A DNA stretch of 43,334 bases from CAZNVG01 sp964576475. GTDB taxonomy: Bacteria; Patescibacteriota; Saccharimonadia; Saccharimonadales; CAZNVG01. Position 1 is the first letter of the stretch. Each line of letters starts with the position of its first letter. This document shows, piece after piece, positions 1-8,568 of this stretch. Under the pieces are notes generated by a model. That model had not been told where the DNA came from, did not search any database, and saw only the letters and a program-made list of their open reading frames with translations. Where the stretch lies: positions 1 to 43,334 of the forward strand of contig CAZNVG010000006.1 in assembly GCA_964576475.1 (NCBI GenBank), in the 5' to 3' direction. Both the position numbers and the translations under genes were made by a program.

Positions 1-420
1 GCATCTAAGCATCGATTACGTTGGACTGGTCAAGACGTTGGACGTATCAAAAGTCGCATAAAGGATGAGATCGCCGACCTTGGTATCGGTTTTCCGCTAC
101 GCGCCAAGCTAGACAACGTCGTTTTACTCGGCGATGCCGATGAAACAAAGCAGCGATACTTCGGCCTAACGCTTGATCCGGAGAGCGTCGAGGCGGAATT
201 CATCACAGAAGAACATAGCCTGGTCATTAATGGTATCCAAAGTTCATTTGCTGGTTTTAGAAATCCTTATTCGCAGTACGTGCCGCATCTAACGCTGGGA
301 AGATTAGATAGATCAGTACCTCTAGAGCAAAGACAAAAAGCGTTGAATGTAGTGCGCTTACTGCTGCCGCTTGAAGTGCAGCTTGATCCACTCATATTTA
401 CTGCGAAACAAGTGATTTAG
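1..420 (+). CDS. 2H phosphoesterase (2'-5' RNA ligase/LigT-like), C-terminal part
   Basis: An open frame enters from the left edge at base 1 and stops at TAG 418-420, giving 139 residues; the start lies outside the window. Near the C-terminus it reads PHLTLGRLD, an HxTx motif like the second catalytic motif of the 2H phosphoesterase superfamily (LigT/ThpR, cyclic phosphodiesterases acting on RNA 2',3'-cyclic phosphates). The first HxTx motif would be upstream and is not visible. The family call rests on one motif plus the alternating beta/alpha look of the fragment, so the substrate is unknown. Confidence 0.55.
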   Translation, partial: ASKHRLRWTGQDVGRIKSRIKDEIADLGIGFPLRAKLDNVVLLGDADETKQRYFGLTLDPESVEAEFITEEHSLVINGIQSSFAGFRNPYSQYVPHLTLGRLDRSVPLEQRQKALNVVRLLLPLEVQLDPLIFTAKQVI

Positions 421-456
421 AAGATTCACACACTCGAAAAAAGTACGGTTTTGTGC

Positions 457-462
457 TATCAT
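457..462 (+). promoter_or_regulatory. -10 element of uvrA
   Basis: TATCAT preceded by TGC (extended -10), 10 nt before the uvrA ATG; no convincing -35 and no Shine-Dalgarno, so the predicted leader is only about 4 nt. Confidence 0.55.
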
Positions 463-472
463 AACTCGTCAC

Positions 473-3283
473 ATGAGCGATCTTATTTCAATCAAGGGAG
501 CCAGGGAACATAACCTTAAGGACGTATCACTCGATATTCCTAGAGGTAAATTAGTAGTAATCACCGGCCTTTCTGGTTCGGGAAAATCATCGCTCGCCTT
601 CGATACTATTTACGCCGAAGGGCAGCGACGCTACGTTGAGTCACTGAGCTCATATGCACGACAGTTCTTGGGTCTCATGGAAAAACCTGACGTCGATCAA
701 ATTGACGGCCTCAGTCCGGCTATTAGCATTGACCAGAAATCTACATCACGAAACCCGCGCAGTACTGTCGCGACTGTTACTGAGATCTATGATTACTTAC
801 GACTATTGTTTGCGCGCATAGGTATTCCGCATTGTCCCGTTTGCGGCAAGCCCGTTACACGCCAGACCAACGCCAATATCATTAGTCAGGTGTCTCACCA
901 GCATGCCGGTGCAAAACTTATAATTCTAGCCCCGGTCATTCGTGATAAAAAAGGTGCATTTGAACATATCCCAGAGCAATTTATGCGGGCTGGTTTTGCG
1001 CGCGCTCGAGTAGACGGCGTTGTATATGCGCTCGATGAATTTCCAGAGTTAGACAAAGCTAAGAAACACACTATTGAGATTGTAGTTGACCGTCTCGTTA
1101 ATGATGAGGGCAGCCAGAGTCGCCTGAGTCAGTCTATCGAGCAAGGGCTTGATCTTGCTGATGGCGTGCTCATTGTTCATGATGCTGATACGCAAACCGA
1201 CACGCAATATTCACTTCTCTACGCGTGTGTTGACCACCCTGAAGTAGCGATTCCTGAGCTAGAACCAAGAACGTTTAGCTTTAACAGCCCACACGGAGCA
1301 TGCCCCACGTGTACGGGTCTGGGCACTAAGCTCGAAGTTGATCCTGAACTCGTCATACCAAATGGCAACCTGACGATTGCCGAGGGAGCTATTCGTCCGT
1401 ACAACCGCGTTTCCACAGATGCATGGTGGATGAAGAAGCTCTCAGCAGTAGCAGAAGCACATGGCTTTAGTATTCATCAAAAAACTGGCGAGCTAACAGC
1501 AGAGGAACTAAATCTAATTTTCTACGGAACTGGCGCACAAAAATACAGTGTCGCACTGGGAAGTGGCAGAAGTTTCGATGCTACATATGAAGGTGTCATA
1601 CCAAACCTCGAACGTCGTCATCGAGAAACAGACAGCGATTTTATACGCAGAGATATTGAGCGATTCATGCAGGAGAAACCTTGTCATGCCTGTAAGGGGC
1701 GACGCTTGAAGCCTGAAGTACTCGCAGTAACCGTCGACAATATGTCGATAATGGACATTTGCGATTTGTCAGTTAGTGATTCAGTCGAAATGTTCGGAAA
1801 GATGAAGCTTTCTACTCGCGATGCGAAGATTGCAGTCCAGATATTGAAAGAAATACAAGCTCGTATAGGCTTTTTGAATGATGTCGGCTTGAACTATTTA
1901 AGTCTTAGCCGATCAGCCGTAACGCTGTCAGGTGGTGAGGCGCAGCGAATTAGACTAGCAACACAGATTGGTTCTGGACTGATGGGAGTGCTCTATGTCC
2001 TGGATGAGCCAAGTATTGGCCTACACCAGCGAGACAACGACAGACTGATAAAGACTTTGATGCACCTACGCGATATCGGCAATAGCGTCATAGTCGTTGA
2101 ACACGATGAAGAAACAATCAGAACTGCGGATTTCCTCGTAGATATCGGGCCAGGTGCTGGAATCCATGGCGGCAAAGTAGTAGCAACCGGTACGCCAGAT
2201 GAGGTTGCACAGCAACCAGACTCGATCACCGGGCAGTATTTAACAGGTAAAAAAGTAATCAAAACACCAAAGAAGCGACGTGCCGGAAACGATAAGTCAC
2301 TCTTCATCAGAGGAGCTCGCGAACATAACCTGCATGACGTTGATGTAGAGATACCATTGGGCAAACTAGTTGTCGTCTCTGGAGTTTCTGGATCGGGTAA
2401 ATCAAGCCTCATAAACGACATCCTTGCTAAAGAGCTTTCGGCGAGACTGCATCGAGCCAATGTAGTACCTGGCAAGCACGAGGACATTCAAGGCATAGAG
2501 CACCTTGATAAGGCCATCATAATCGATCAATCTCCTATAGGTCGCACACCGCGATCAAACCCTGCAACCTATACAGGTCTCTTTACTCCTATCCGTGAAC
2601 TTTTTGCCGGTACCCCAGAAGCGAAAATTCGAGGCTACAAAGCAGGACGATTTAGTTTTAACGTTAAAGGTGGGCGTTGCGAAAACTGCTCAGGTGATGG
2701 AATTATACGAATCGAGATGCACTTCCTACCAGATGTATATGTTCCGTGTGAGGAGTGCCAAGGAAAACGCTACAACAAAGAAGCACTCGAGATCCACTAT
2801 AAAGGCAAAGACATAAGTGAAGTGCTGAGTATGACGGTTGAGCAGGCTAACGAGTTCTTTACTAATATCCCAGCTATCGCGCGTAAGTTACAAACACTTG
2901 TTGATGTTGGATTGGGATACATTGCACTTGGACAGCCAGCCACGACACTTTCTGGTGGAGAGGCTCAGCGAGTTAAGTTGGCAAGTGAACTGAGCCGACG
3001 TCCTACGGGAAGAACGCTCTACATACTTGATGAGCCAACTACAGGGCTTCATATGGCGGATGTTGCCAAGTTGCTCGATGTACTTCACGCGCTCGTTGAT
3101 ACCGGTAATAGTATGGTTGTGATTGAACACAACCTAGACGTTATTAAATCTGCCGACCATATTATTGACATGGGACCAGAAGGCGGCGATGGAGGCGGAC
3201 AAGTCATAGCAGTTGGAACGCCAGAACAAGTTGCACGCGTAAGCGAAAGCTACACTGGTCAATATCTCAAGAAAATCCTCTAA
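473..3283 (+). CDS. uvrA: Excinuclease ABC subunit A
   Basis: UvrA is the damage-sensing ATPase of nucleotide excision repair; it dimerises and loads UvrB on lesions. The 936-residue length is normal. Both ABC modules are complete: Walker A GLSGSGKSS near residue 33 and GVSGSGKSS in the second half, two signatures (LSGGEAQRIRLA, LSGGEAQRVKLA), and Walker B as VLDEPSIGLH and ILDEPTTGLH. Zinc-binding cysteine pairs are seen as CPVC, CHAC, CENC and CEEC. The ATG at 473 follows an extended -10 by 10 nt. uvrC lies about 9 kb downstream; uvrB is not in the window. Confidence 0.98.
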   Translation: MSDLISIKGAREHNLKDVSLDIPRGKLVVITGLSGSGKSSLAFDTIYAEGQRRYVESLSSYARQFLGLMEKPDVDQIDGLSPAISIDQKSTSRNPRSTVATVTEIYDYLRLLFARIGIPHCPVCGKPVTRQTNANIISQVSHQHAGAKLIILAPVIRDKKGAFEHIPEQFMRAGFARARVDGVVYALDEFPELDKAKKHTIEIVVDRLVNDEGSQSRLSQSIEQGLDLADGVLIVHDADTQTDTQYSLLYACVDHPEVAIPELEPRTFSFNSPHGACPTCTGLGTKLEVDPELVIPNGNLTIAEGAIRPYNRVSTDAWWMKKLSAVAEAHGFSIHQKTGELTAEELNLIFYGTGAQKYSVALGSGRSFDATYEGVIPNLERRHRETDSDFIRRDIERFMQEKPCHACKGRRLKPEVLAVTVDNMSIMDICDLSVSDSVEMFGKMKLSTRDAKIAVQILKEIQARIGFLNDVGLNYLSLSRSAVTLSGGEAQRIRLATQIGSGLMGVLYVLDEPSIGLHQRDNDRLIKTLMHLRDIGNSVIVVEHDEETIRTADFLVDIGPGAGIHGGKVVATGTPDEVAQQPDSITGQYLTGKKVIKTPKKRRAGNDKSLFIRGAREHNLHDVDVEIPLGKLVVVSGVSGSGKSSLINDILAKELSARLHRANVVPGKHEDIQGIEHLDKAIIIDQSPIGRTPRSNPATYTGLFTPIRELFAGTPEAKIRGYKAGRFSFNVKGGRCENCSGDGIIRIEMHFLPDVYVPCEECQGKRYNKEALEIHYKGKDISEVLSMTVEQANEFFTNIPAIARKLQTLVDVGLGYIALGQPATTLSGGEAQRVKLASELSRRPTGRTLYILDEPTTGLHMADVAKLLDVLHALVDTGNSMVVIEHNLDVIKSADHIIDMGPEGGDGGGQVIAVGTPEQVARVSESYTGQYLKKIL

Positions 3284-3298
3284 GCGTATTTAGCGCCA

Positions 3299-3928
3299 CT
3301 ATTTCTTGTTTTTAGTAGTCTTTTTCTCTACGCGCTTTTTGCGGAATTCTATAAAGTAATGAATAAGCCCAGGAACGCCAATCGACAAAATGACGACTGC
3401 AGCGATGACTGGAAGTAGGTAGCGGTCAATATTTGGTATTTTGCTACCGGTGAAATAGCCTAGGTACGTAATGCCAGCACCCCAGATGACACCGCCGATA
3501 ATGTTGTAGCGAACAAATTCAGATCTGTTCATGTGCGTTGCGCCGGCTACGACAGGTGCAAATGTTCGAACAATTGGCGTAAAGCGCGCTAGCACGATGG
3601 TTTTCTTGCCGTGTACTTCGTAAAACGTACGTGCCTTTTCGAGGTATTCCTGTTTAAAGAGTCTTGAGTCAGGACGCTTAAAGAGTCTCGGTCCCGTACG
3701 GCGTCCGAACTCGTAGCCAAAGTTGTCTCCCAATATAGCGGCTATCGTACACAAGACCGCAAGTAGGTGAATATCTAGTAAGCCTTGACTTGCCAAGAAG
3801 CCGGCAGTAAATAACAAGCTATCGCCTGGTAGGAAAAACCCTATCAGCAGACCAGACTCAGCGAACACTATACCGGCTACGCCAAGATATCCAACTGTTC
3901 TCACCAAACTCTCTATATCGAAATGCAT
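3299..3928 (-). CDS. DedA family membrane protein
   Basis: A 209-residue polytopic membrane protein with the DedA (SNARE-associated/VTT) signature: an early GLLIGFFLPGDSLL segment, the conserved GDNFGYEFGR region, and RFTPIVRTFAPVVAGATHM with the spaced arginines typical of the family. DedA proteins are linked to undecaprenyl-phosphate or phospholipid translocation and proton-motive-force homeostasis; which role applies here cannot be told. The C-terminus is Lys/Arg-rich and cytoplasmic. The gene converges with uvrA, 15 nt apart, and diverges from the bL25 gene. A minus-strand TATACT sits 7 nt before the ATG. Confidence 0.9.
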   Translation of the reverse strand: MHFDIESLVRTVGYLGVAGIVFAESGLLIGFFLPGDSLLFTAGFLASQGLLDIHLLAVLCTIAAILGDNFGYEFGRRTGPRLFKRPDSRLFKQEYLEKARTFYEVHGKKTIVLARFTPIVRTFAPVVAGATHMNRSEFVRYNIIGGVIWGAGITYLGYFTGSKIPNIDRYLLPVIAAVVILSIGVPGLIHYFIEFRKKRVEKKTTKNKK

Positions 3929-3935
3929 TCCCTAC

Positions 3936-3941
3936 AGTATA
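3936..3941 (-). promoter_or_regulatory. -10 element of the DedA gene
   Basis: TATACT on the minus strand ends 7 nt before the start codon at 3928; predicted near-leaderless. Confidence 0.5.
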
Positions 3942-3994
3942 CAGCATCATACTCGACGAAAATGTGGTCAATGAATGTTGTTGGTCTACAACAG

Positions 3995-4042
3995 GTTACA
4001 AAATGCAGGAAATAGGTTATACTAATATCAACAAACAAGGAG
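3995..4042 (+). promoter_or_regulatory. Promoter and Shine-Dalgarno of the bL25 gene
   Basis: GTTACA (3995-4000), a 17-nt spacer, TATACT (4018-4023), then AAGGAG (4037-4042) 6 nt before the GTG start. One of the few genes here with a conventional leader. Confidence 0.65.
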
Positions 4043-4048
4043 TTATTT

Positions 4049-4711
4049 GTGAGTTCAGATGTTATTTCGCTCGAGTTAGAGAAACGAGAATTAGTCGGTA
4101 AGAAAATCAAAGCACTCAGAGAGCAGAATATTGTTCCTGCTGTTATATATGATCGAGGTCAAGCAATTCACGTGTCGGCTCCATATATTCCATTGTCTAA
4201 GGCTTGGCTGTCTGCAGGTAAGCACCATCCAATTGAGTTGTCGATCGGCGCCGAAAAGCATCTCGCGCTAATTAAGGACGTTGATTTTGAGCCACTTAAA
4301 CACCAAATTCGCCATGTCACGTTTGGTGCTGTGCGCCGTGATGAAAAGACTGAAGCACAGGTGCCACTTGTAATGGTGGGCGATTCTCCCGCTGAACGAG
4401 CTGGTTTGCTTGTGATTAAGCAGCTAGACCAAGTAGAAGTCAAAGCCTTTCCTCAGGATATTCCTGATCAGTTTGAAATAGACGCGACGAAGCTAGTCGA
4501 GCTTCATGACAAAATAACCGTCGGCGACCTGACAGTTCCAAAAAACGTTGAAGTTATTACTGATGCCACAATTCCAATCATTGTTGTTGATGAATCACGT
4601 GCTCATGCAGCTGAAGAGGAAGAGGCAGCCGAGGCTGCTGAAGCCGAAAATGCTGCTGACGTTCCATCTGATAAAGGTGGAGACACTGCTCCTAAGCTTG
4701 AAGACGAGTAG
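4049..4711 (+). CDS. rplY: Large ribosomal subunit protein bL25 (Ctc/TL5-type)
   Basis: bL25 binds the 5S rRNA in the 50S subunit. The 220-residue protein is the long two-domain (Ctc/TL5) form: an N-terminal 5S-binding part (KIKALREQNIVPAVIYDRG) followed by a beta-rich C-terminal domain, ending in an acidic Ala/Glu-rich tail from about residue 190. The GTG start is chosen because AAGGAG lies 6 nt upstream; no in-frame ATG fits better. It converges with the histidine phosphatase gene, 6 nt apart. Confidence 0.9.
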   Translation: MSSDVISLELEKRELVGKKIKALREQNIVPAVIYDRGQAIHVSAPYIPLSKAWLSAGKHHPIELSIGAEKHLALIKDVDFEPLKHQIRHVTFGAVRRDEKTEAQVPLVMVGDSPAERAGLLVIKQLDQVEVKAFPQDIPDQFEIDATKLVELHDKITVGDLTVPKNVEVITDATIPIIVVDESRAHAAEEEEAAEAAEAENAADVPSDKGGDTAPKLEDE

Positions 4712-4717
4712 AAATTC

Positions 4718-5536
4718 TTAAGCAGGATCAGTATCAGTAAGTAGTCGCGGAAAACGCTCTACCAGTTCACGCAGGTTAGAGCGTTTTTCATCTCTTAGCT
4801 CTACCCAGCTGCCATTGTTCCAGGAGTACTGGTCATCAGTAGGACAGATACTGCGTCGCCACATGAGCTTGCGAACTATTTCGCCAGTCACCGGATTGCG
4901 CCGCGAGTACTGGATGGCCTGACAGTTTTTGATAGGATAGTCTTTGTCTGCGTCACGCTCAACATATTCAGCTGGCGAAAGCCGTTCGTTTTCTCCACAT
5001 GCAGCAGCTATTGTATCGCCATGTGTCGTAACAATGTACCCAAGTTCGTCGTCGACTCGGTGCATGCTACCTAAAATGTCACGGTATCTAAGCTGTACGT
5101 CCATTATCGACTCCCCACCAGGTGGGCGCCAGTAATATTTGTTGGATTCTCGAAGTTTCTTTGAGATTCCATATTTCTCTTCGCGCTCTACTTCATTGAG
5201 TACTCCGTACTCGCCCCAATCACGCTCGACCCAACGCTTGTCCTCAACCCATCTGTCGGGTTCGCAAATGCCTAGCAAGTCAGCCGTCTCCATGGCCCGA
5301 ACATGAGTTGACGTTACAAAGTGCCCAAACTGGCTAAGGTCAACGTTGTTTAGGATCCACTGTCCTGCAATGCGAGCTTGCTGCTCTCCAAGCTGCGATA
5401 AGCGCATCTCACTATCGTGTCGATCGTAAAAGCCTTCAGGTGCAACATAGCTAGGATCGTCCTTTATGCGGCGCTGTATAACGTTTGCTTCTGACTCACC
5501 GTGGCGAATCATGATGATATCTACGGGCATAGCCAT
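4718..5536 (-). CDS. Histidine phosphatase superfamily protein
   Basis: A 272-residue enzyme with the phosphoglycerate-mutase-like signature MIRHGESEAN near the N-terminus (catalytic His in RHG) and a second His in VTTHGDTIAA, the usual two-histidine pocket. Members remove phosphate from small metabolites or proteins; the substrate cannot be told. The C-terminal 60 residues, which hold MWRRSICP, look lineage-specific. The ATG at 5536 is preceded by AGGAGC, supporting it over the second Met two codons on. It diverges from the Crp/Fnr gene. Confidence 0.85.
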   Translation of the reverse strand: MAMPVDIIMIRHGESEANVIQRRIKDDPSYVAPEGFYDRHDSEMRLSQLGEQQARIAGQWILNNVDLSQFGHFVTSTHVRAMETADLLGICEPDRWVEDKRWVERDWGEYGVLNEVEREEKYGISKKLRESNKYYWRPPGGESIMDVQLRYRDILGSMHRVDDELGYIVTTHGDTIAAACGENERLSPAEYVERDADKDYPIKNCQAIQYSRRNPVTGEIVRKLMWRRSICPTDDQYSWNNGSWVELRDEKRSNLRELVERFPRLLTDTDPA

Positions 5537-5560
5537 CGGAATGCTCCTGTTTATGTGTTA

Positions 5561-5588
5561 ATTATACACTAACAGGAAAACCAGTCAA
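5561..5588 (-). promoter_or_regulatory. Promoter of the histidine phosphatase gene
   Basis: Minus strand TTGACT (5583-5588), 16-nt spacer, TATAAT (5561-5566). The -35 overlaps a GTCAAAAAT...CACAAA element that recurs before the ferredoxin gene. Confidence 0.65.
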
Positions 5589-5614
5589 AAATAATCACAA
5601 AGAACATTTGGTGT

Positions 5615-5620
5615 TACAAT
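5615..5620 (+). promoter_or_regulatory. -10 element of the Crp/Fnr gene
   Basis: TACAAT ends exactly 6 nt before the ATG at 5627, which would place transcription start at the A of the start codon (leaderless). Confidence 0.55.
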
Positions 5621-5626
5621 ATTGTT

Positions 5627-6298
5627 ATGGATCCGTCAAATGTTGTTAAAGATTTTTTTGCGCGTAATGGATCGCTCGTTCACTATACAAAAGGTGAGCT
5701 GGTATTACATGCGCATACCCGAACTAAGCACTTGTATTTAATTACAGAAGGCGTCGTTAAGGCGTATTCAATCGATAAAAAGGGCACCCCACATGTTCAT
5801 GCGCTCTTTACTGTAGGTAAGTGCTTGCCACTTGTTCGTGCAATACAGGATTCCACGAATCATATTATTTGCGAAGCCCACACGAATGTCGCTGCCTTGC
5901 GTGTATCTCGTGAAGTATTTATGAGGCAACTTGAAGAAGACCATGCCTTCACAAGAGCGCTGCTAGACCAGTCATTGGCCCAGTTTGCACTGTTCACTGA
6001 TCGCATTGAGAACTTGGAATATGGTAGTGCACGGGAGAGATTACTATATCGGCTACTGACGCTAGGCGCAGCCTACGGCATTAAAAGTAGTGATAATACC
6101 GTAATTGCTATGCCTCAAACCCATGAAGATTTAGCGCAGAGCATACAAGTTTCTCGTGAGGTCGTGTCTCGACTGTTAAGCGAAATGAAGAAGCAAGGTC
6201 TTATTGAACATAAGCGAGGAGAGATTTCTTTTCAACCTCAAAACCTACTAAAACAACTCCATGACAATAGTCTAAATCTTGATCATTTCGGTTACTAA
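5627..6298 (+). CDS. Crp/Fnr family transcriptional regulator
   Basis: A 223-residue regulator with an N-terminal cyclic-nucleotide-binding-like beta barrel (about 15-110), a dimerisation helix, and a C-terminal winged helix whose recognition region reads QSIQVSREVVSRLLSEMKK. It lacks an FNR-type cysteine cluster (only two scattered Cys), so oxygen sensing through Fe-S is not supported and the effector is unknown. It lies 74 nt before a ferredoxin gene. A similar sequence element occurs before both genes, suggesting autoregulation and control of the ferredoxin (inference). Confidence 0.9.
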   Translation: MDPSNVVKDFFARNGSLVHYTKGELVLHAHTRTKHLYLITEGVVKAYSIDKKGTPHVHALFTVGKCLPLVRAIQDSTNHIICEAHTNVAALRVSREVFMRQLEEDHAFTRALLDQSLAQFALFTDRIENLEYGSARERLLYRLLTLGAAYGIKSSDNTVIAMPQTHEDLAQSIQVSREVVSRLLSEMKKQGLIEHKRGEISFQPQNLLKQLHDNSLNLDHFGY

Positions 6299-6357
6299 GA
6301 AACTGTCAAAAATCACAAAACTCGCCGAGATCCTTAGGCACACTTTATAGCGTAACT

Positions 6358-6363
6358 AAGGAG
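6358..6363 (+). promoter_or_regulatory. Shine-Dalgarno of the ferredoxin gene
   Basis: AAGGAG 9 nt before GTG 6373; it decides the GTG start, as no ATG lies nearby in frame. Confidence 0.7.
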
Positions 6364-6372
6364 ACGATTGCC

Positions 6373-6648
6373 GTGGAAGTTTCAATTATTCAAGAAGACT
6401 GTACCGGATGCAGCGCATGCCCTGACTATGCTGATGTGTTTTTCATGCACGATGATGGAATTGCCTATGTAAAAGAAGCAGGAACGCCAGTTGATCTGAG
6501 TGTGAGTCCGAAGATTGAAGGATTTTTAGGAAAGGTTGCAGTTCCCGAAAAGGATATAGATGAAGTCATAGCTGCCGCTGAACAATGTCCGGGCATGTGT
6601 ATCTATGTACATGTTGACGCTGAGGCTGAAATGTCAGCTAGCAGCTAG
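6373..6648 (+). CDS. Single-cluster [4Fe-4S] ferredoxin
   Basis: A 91-residue electron carrier with Cys10, Cys13, Cys16 (CTGCSACP) and a distant Cys72 (QCPG), the pattern of mono-cluster 4Fe-4S ferredoxins of the Thermotoga/Bacillus type; Cys76 is extra. The middle region (30-65) is longer than usual. It starts at GTG with a good Shine-Dalgarno. Its last codon overlaps the stop of the convergent ABC gene. The partner oxidoreductase is not identifiable here. Confidence 0.88.
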   Translation: MEVSIIQEDCTGCSACPDYADVFFMHDDGIAYVKEAGTPVDLSVSPKIEGFLGKVAVPEKDIDEVIAAAEQCPGMCIYVHVDAEAEMSASS

Positions 6649-8411
6649 TCTTCCATGAATCCACCAGATTGATGGTTCCATAGTCCGGCGTATGTTCCGC
6701 CGTTACTGAGCAGTTCTTTATGGGAACCTTGCTCTGCCACTGCGCCGTTCTTGAGAACGATTATTCGATCCATATGTTGAATTGTGCTCAATCGGTGAGC
6801 AATGACGATAGCAGTTCTACCCTCCATAAGATTCCACAAAGCATCCTGAATGAGTTTTTCGCTTTCAGAATCGAGTGCACTCGTCGCCTCATCCAAAACT
6901 AGAATGGGCGAGTTCTTGAGCAGCGCGCGTGCAATCGCAACACGTTGTCGTTGTCCGCCAGACAGCTTAACGCCTCGTTCGCCGACTAACGTCTCGTAAC
7001 CCTCTGCCAGCTTCTCAATAAACTCATGAGCATTAGCTTGCTTGGCAGCCTTAACTATCTCCTCATCAGTCGCATCGTCACGACCATAGGAAATATTTTC
7101 TTTAAGGCTCCGATGAAACAATAGGGGCTCTTGTGGAACATAGGCGATGGCATCGCGAAGCGATTCCTGTGTAACTTCAGCTATGCTTTGGCCATCAATG
7201 GCAATGTGTCCTCCGTTAATATCCATGAAACGAAGTAAAAGTTTTGTGATCGTAGTTTTGCCGCCACCTGAAGGTCCTACGAGGCCTACTTTTTCTCCTG
7301 GATAAATGTGTAGATTTAGCTTGTTGAACAATACATCTTTCTTGCGCTCGGTATCGCCGTAATGGAAATCCACTGACTCAAAAGTTATGAGTCCTTTGTT
7401 TAGCGCTAATTTCTTTGCGCCCGGAACATCACTTAGCGCCGGTGGAGTATTTAGGATTTCTGTCATGTCGTGTGCATCGCCAAATGTTCTGGTAACTCGG
7501 CGCATTATGTTGCTTGCGTCCCAAAGCCTGCGACATAGGTTTGCAGTGTAGCTATATAGCAAGACGACAGTACCAGGAGACGCCAGCTTATTGACGACGG
7601 CCCATACTGAAACCACGATTCCGATAAGGCTAATAGCTGCAGTCATTGAATGGGAAGCAAAATCAGCCTTTGTCGTAACAGTTCGTAGTTCCAAACTTCT
7701 GCTAACGCGCTGATTTACCACCTTTTGAAATAGTCGTTTTTCCTTGGATTCTTTTGCCGTTGCTTTGACGGTAGCAATGTTTCCAATGACATCAGCGACC
7801 TGTGCAGTCACTCGTGAATCGGCCTGGGCTTCGCGGGTATTGAATGTTATTTGCTTGCGTCGTAGCCGCCACATCGCATAGAGGTACAGCATGGTGAACA
7901 CTACGATGAACAATCCATAGAAGGGTACTCGAGAAGTAACGATGATAACGGTACTGATAAGAAACACAGTTCCCGTCAATAAATCAAAAGCTAGGATATC
8001 GAACAGCGTTTCGAATCCACCAACAAACTTACCGGCCTGAGATACAAGCTGTCCGGAAAAACGATTATTGAAGAAGGCTGTGTCAAGATTCATGAAATGC
8101 TTGAATACCGTGCGGTATAGGTCTCGATACATAAAGTTCTCGAAAATCCAGAGAATCCAGACCTGCACTCGCCAGAAAATGATCTCAGCAATCAGTGCAA
8201 TGAGTATGGCAATAAGCCAGACACGGTAATCCTTCATTGATCCGACGTCGGGTCGTATCAACTTGTCCAAAATACGGGACACAAAATAAGCACTGAGCAC
8301 TTGCTGACAAATGATGGCAAATGTCGTAAGCAGCCCAATAGCAAGTAAGCGCTCTTTGTATACACGAGCGTGCTGCCAGTACAAACGAATTGTGTCTTTG
8401 GGTGAAACCAT
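6645..8411 (-). CDS. ABC transporter, fused permease and ATPase (exporter half-transporter)
   Basis: A 588-residue half-transporter: an N-terminal six-helix ABC membrane domain (about 15-320), then a nucleotide-binding domain with Walker A GPSGGGKTT, Q-loop YVPQEPLLFH, signature LSGGQRQRVAIA, Walker B ILVLDEATSALD and H-loop IAHRLSTI. It should act as a homodimer in the cytoplasmic membrane exporting lipid, peptide or drug; the substrate cannot be told. No partner half-transporter lies next to it. Its stop overlaps the ferredoxin stop by 4 nt. Confidence 0.93.
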   Translation of the reverse strand: MVSPKDTIRLYWQHARVYKERLLAIGLLTTFAIICQQVLSAYFVSRILDKLIRPDVGSMKDYRVWLIAILIALIAEIIFWRVQVWILWIFENFMYRDLYRTVFKHFMNLDTAFFNNRFSGQLVSQAGKFVGGFETLFDILAFDLLTGTVFLISTVIIVTSRVPFYGLFIVVFTMLYLYAMWRLRRKQITFNTREAQADSRVTAQVADVIGNIATVKATAKESKEKRLFQKVVNQRVSRSLELRTVTTKADFASHSMTAAISLIGIVVSVWAVVNKLASPGTVVLLYSYTANLCRRLWDASNIMRRVTRTFGDAHDMTEILNTPPALSDVPGAKKLALNKGLITFESVDFHYGDTERKKDVLFNKLNLHIYPGEKVGLVGPSGGGKTTITKLLLRFMDINGGHIAIDGQSIAEVTQESLRDAIAYVPQEPLLFHRSLKENISYGRDDATDEEIVKAAKQANAHEFIEKLAEGYETLVGERGVKLSGGQRQRVAIARALLKNSPILVLDEATSALDSESEKLIQDALWNLMEGRTAIVIAHRLSTIQHMDRIIVLKNGAVAEQGSHKELLSNGGTYAGLWNHQSGGFMED

Positions 8412-8420
8412 ACATACGTC

Positions 8421-8468
8421 CTAGATCGACCACAGTCGACCATTAAAAATATCTTTTTTAATATTTTT
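8421..8468. repeat. AT-rich inverted repeat and short direct repeats between ABC and trhO genes
   Basis: AAAAATAT (8445-8452) and ATATTTTT (8461-8468) form a perfect 8-bp inverted repeat with an 8-nt loop. Just beside it TCGACCA occurs twice (8426-8432 and 8436-8442). A role as operator or upstream element of the divergent genes is possible but unproven. Confidence 0.4.
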
Positions 8469-8552
8469 GTTTTTAGAGTTTTTCGCCGCCTCTTTACTAC
8501 TAGTTAACGCACTATAGCAATAAGCGAAGCATTACACAAGTGCTAACTGTGG

Positions 8553-8558
8553 TAAAAT
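8553..8558 (+). promoter_or_regulatory. -10 element of trhO
   Basis: TAAAAT overlaps an ATG at 8557, which therefore cannot be the start; it ends 10 nt before the ATG at 8569. Confidence 0.5.
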
Positions 8559-8568
8559 GATACTTCAA

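Noticed and set aside
1993..2487. 164-residue open frame antisense to uvrA
   Set aside because: It lies wholly within a conserved ABC domain of uvrA; no start signal or domain pattern.
8557..8559. ATG at 8557 as the trhO start
   Set aside because: It overlaps the -10 hexamer and adds four residues not typical of the family.
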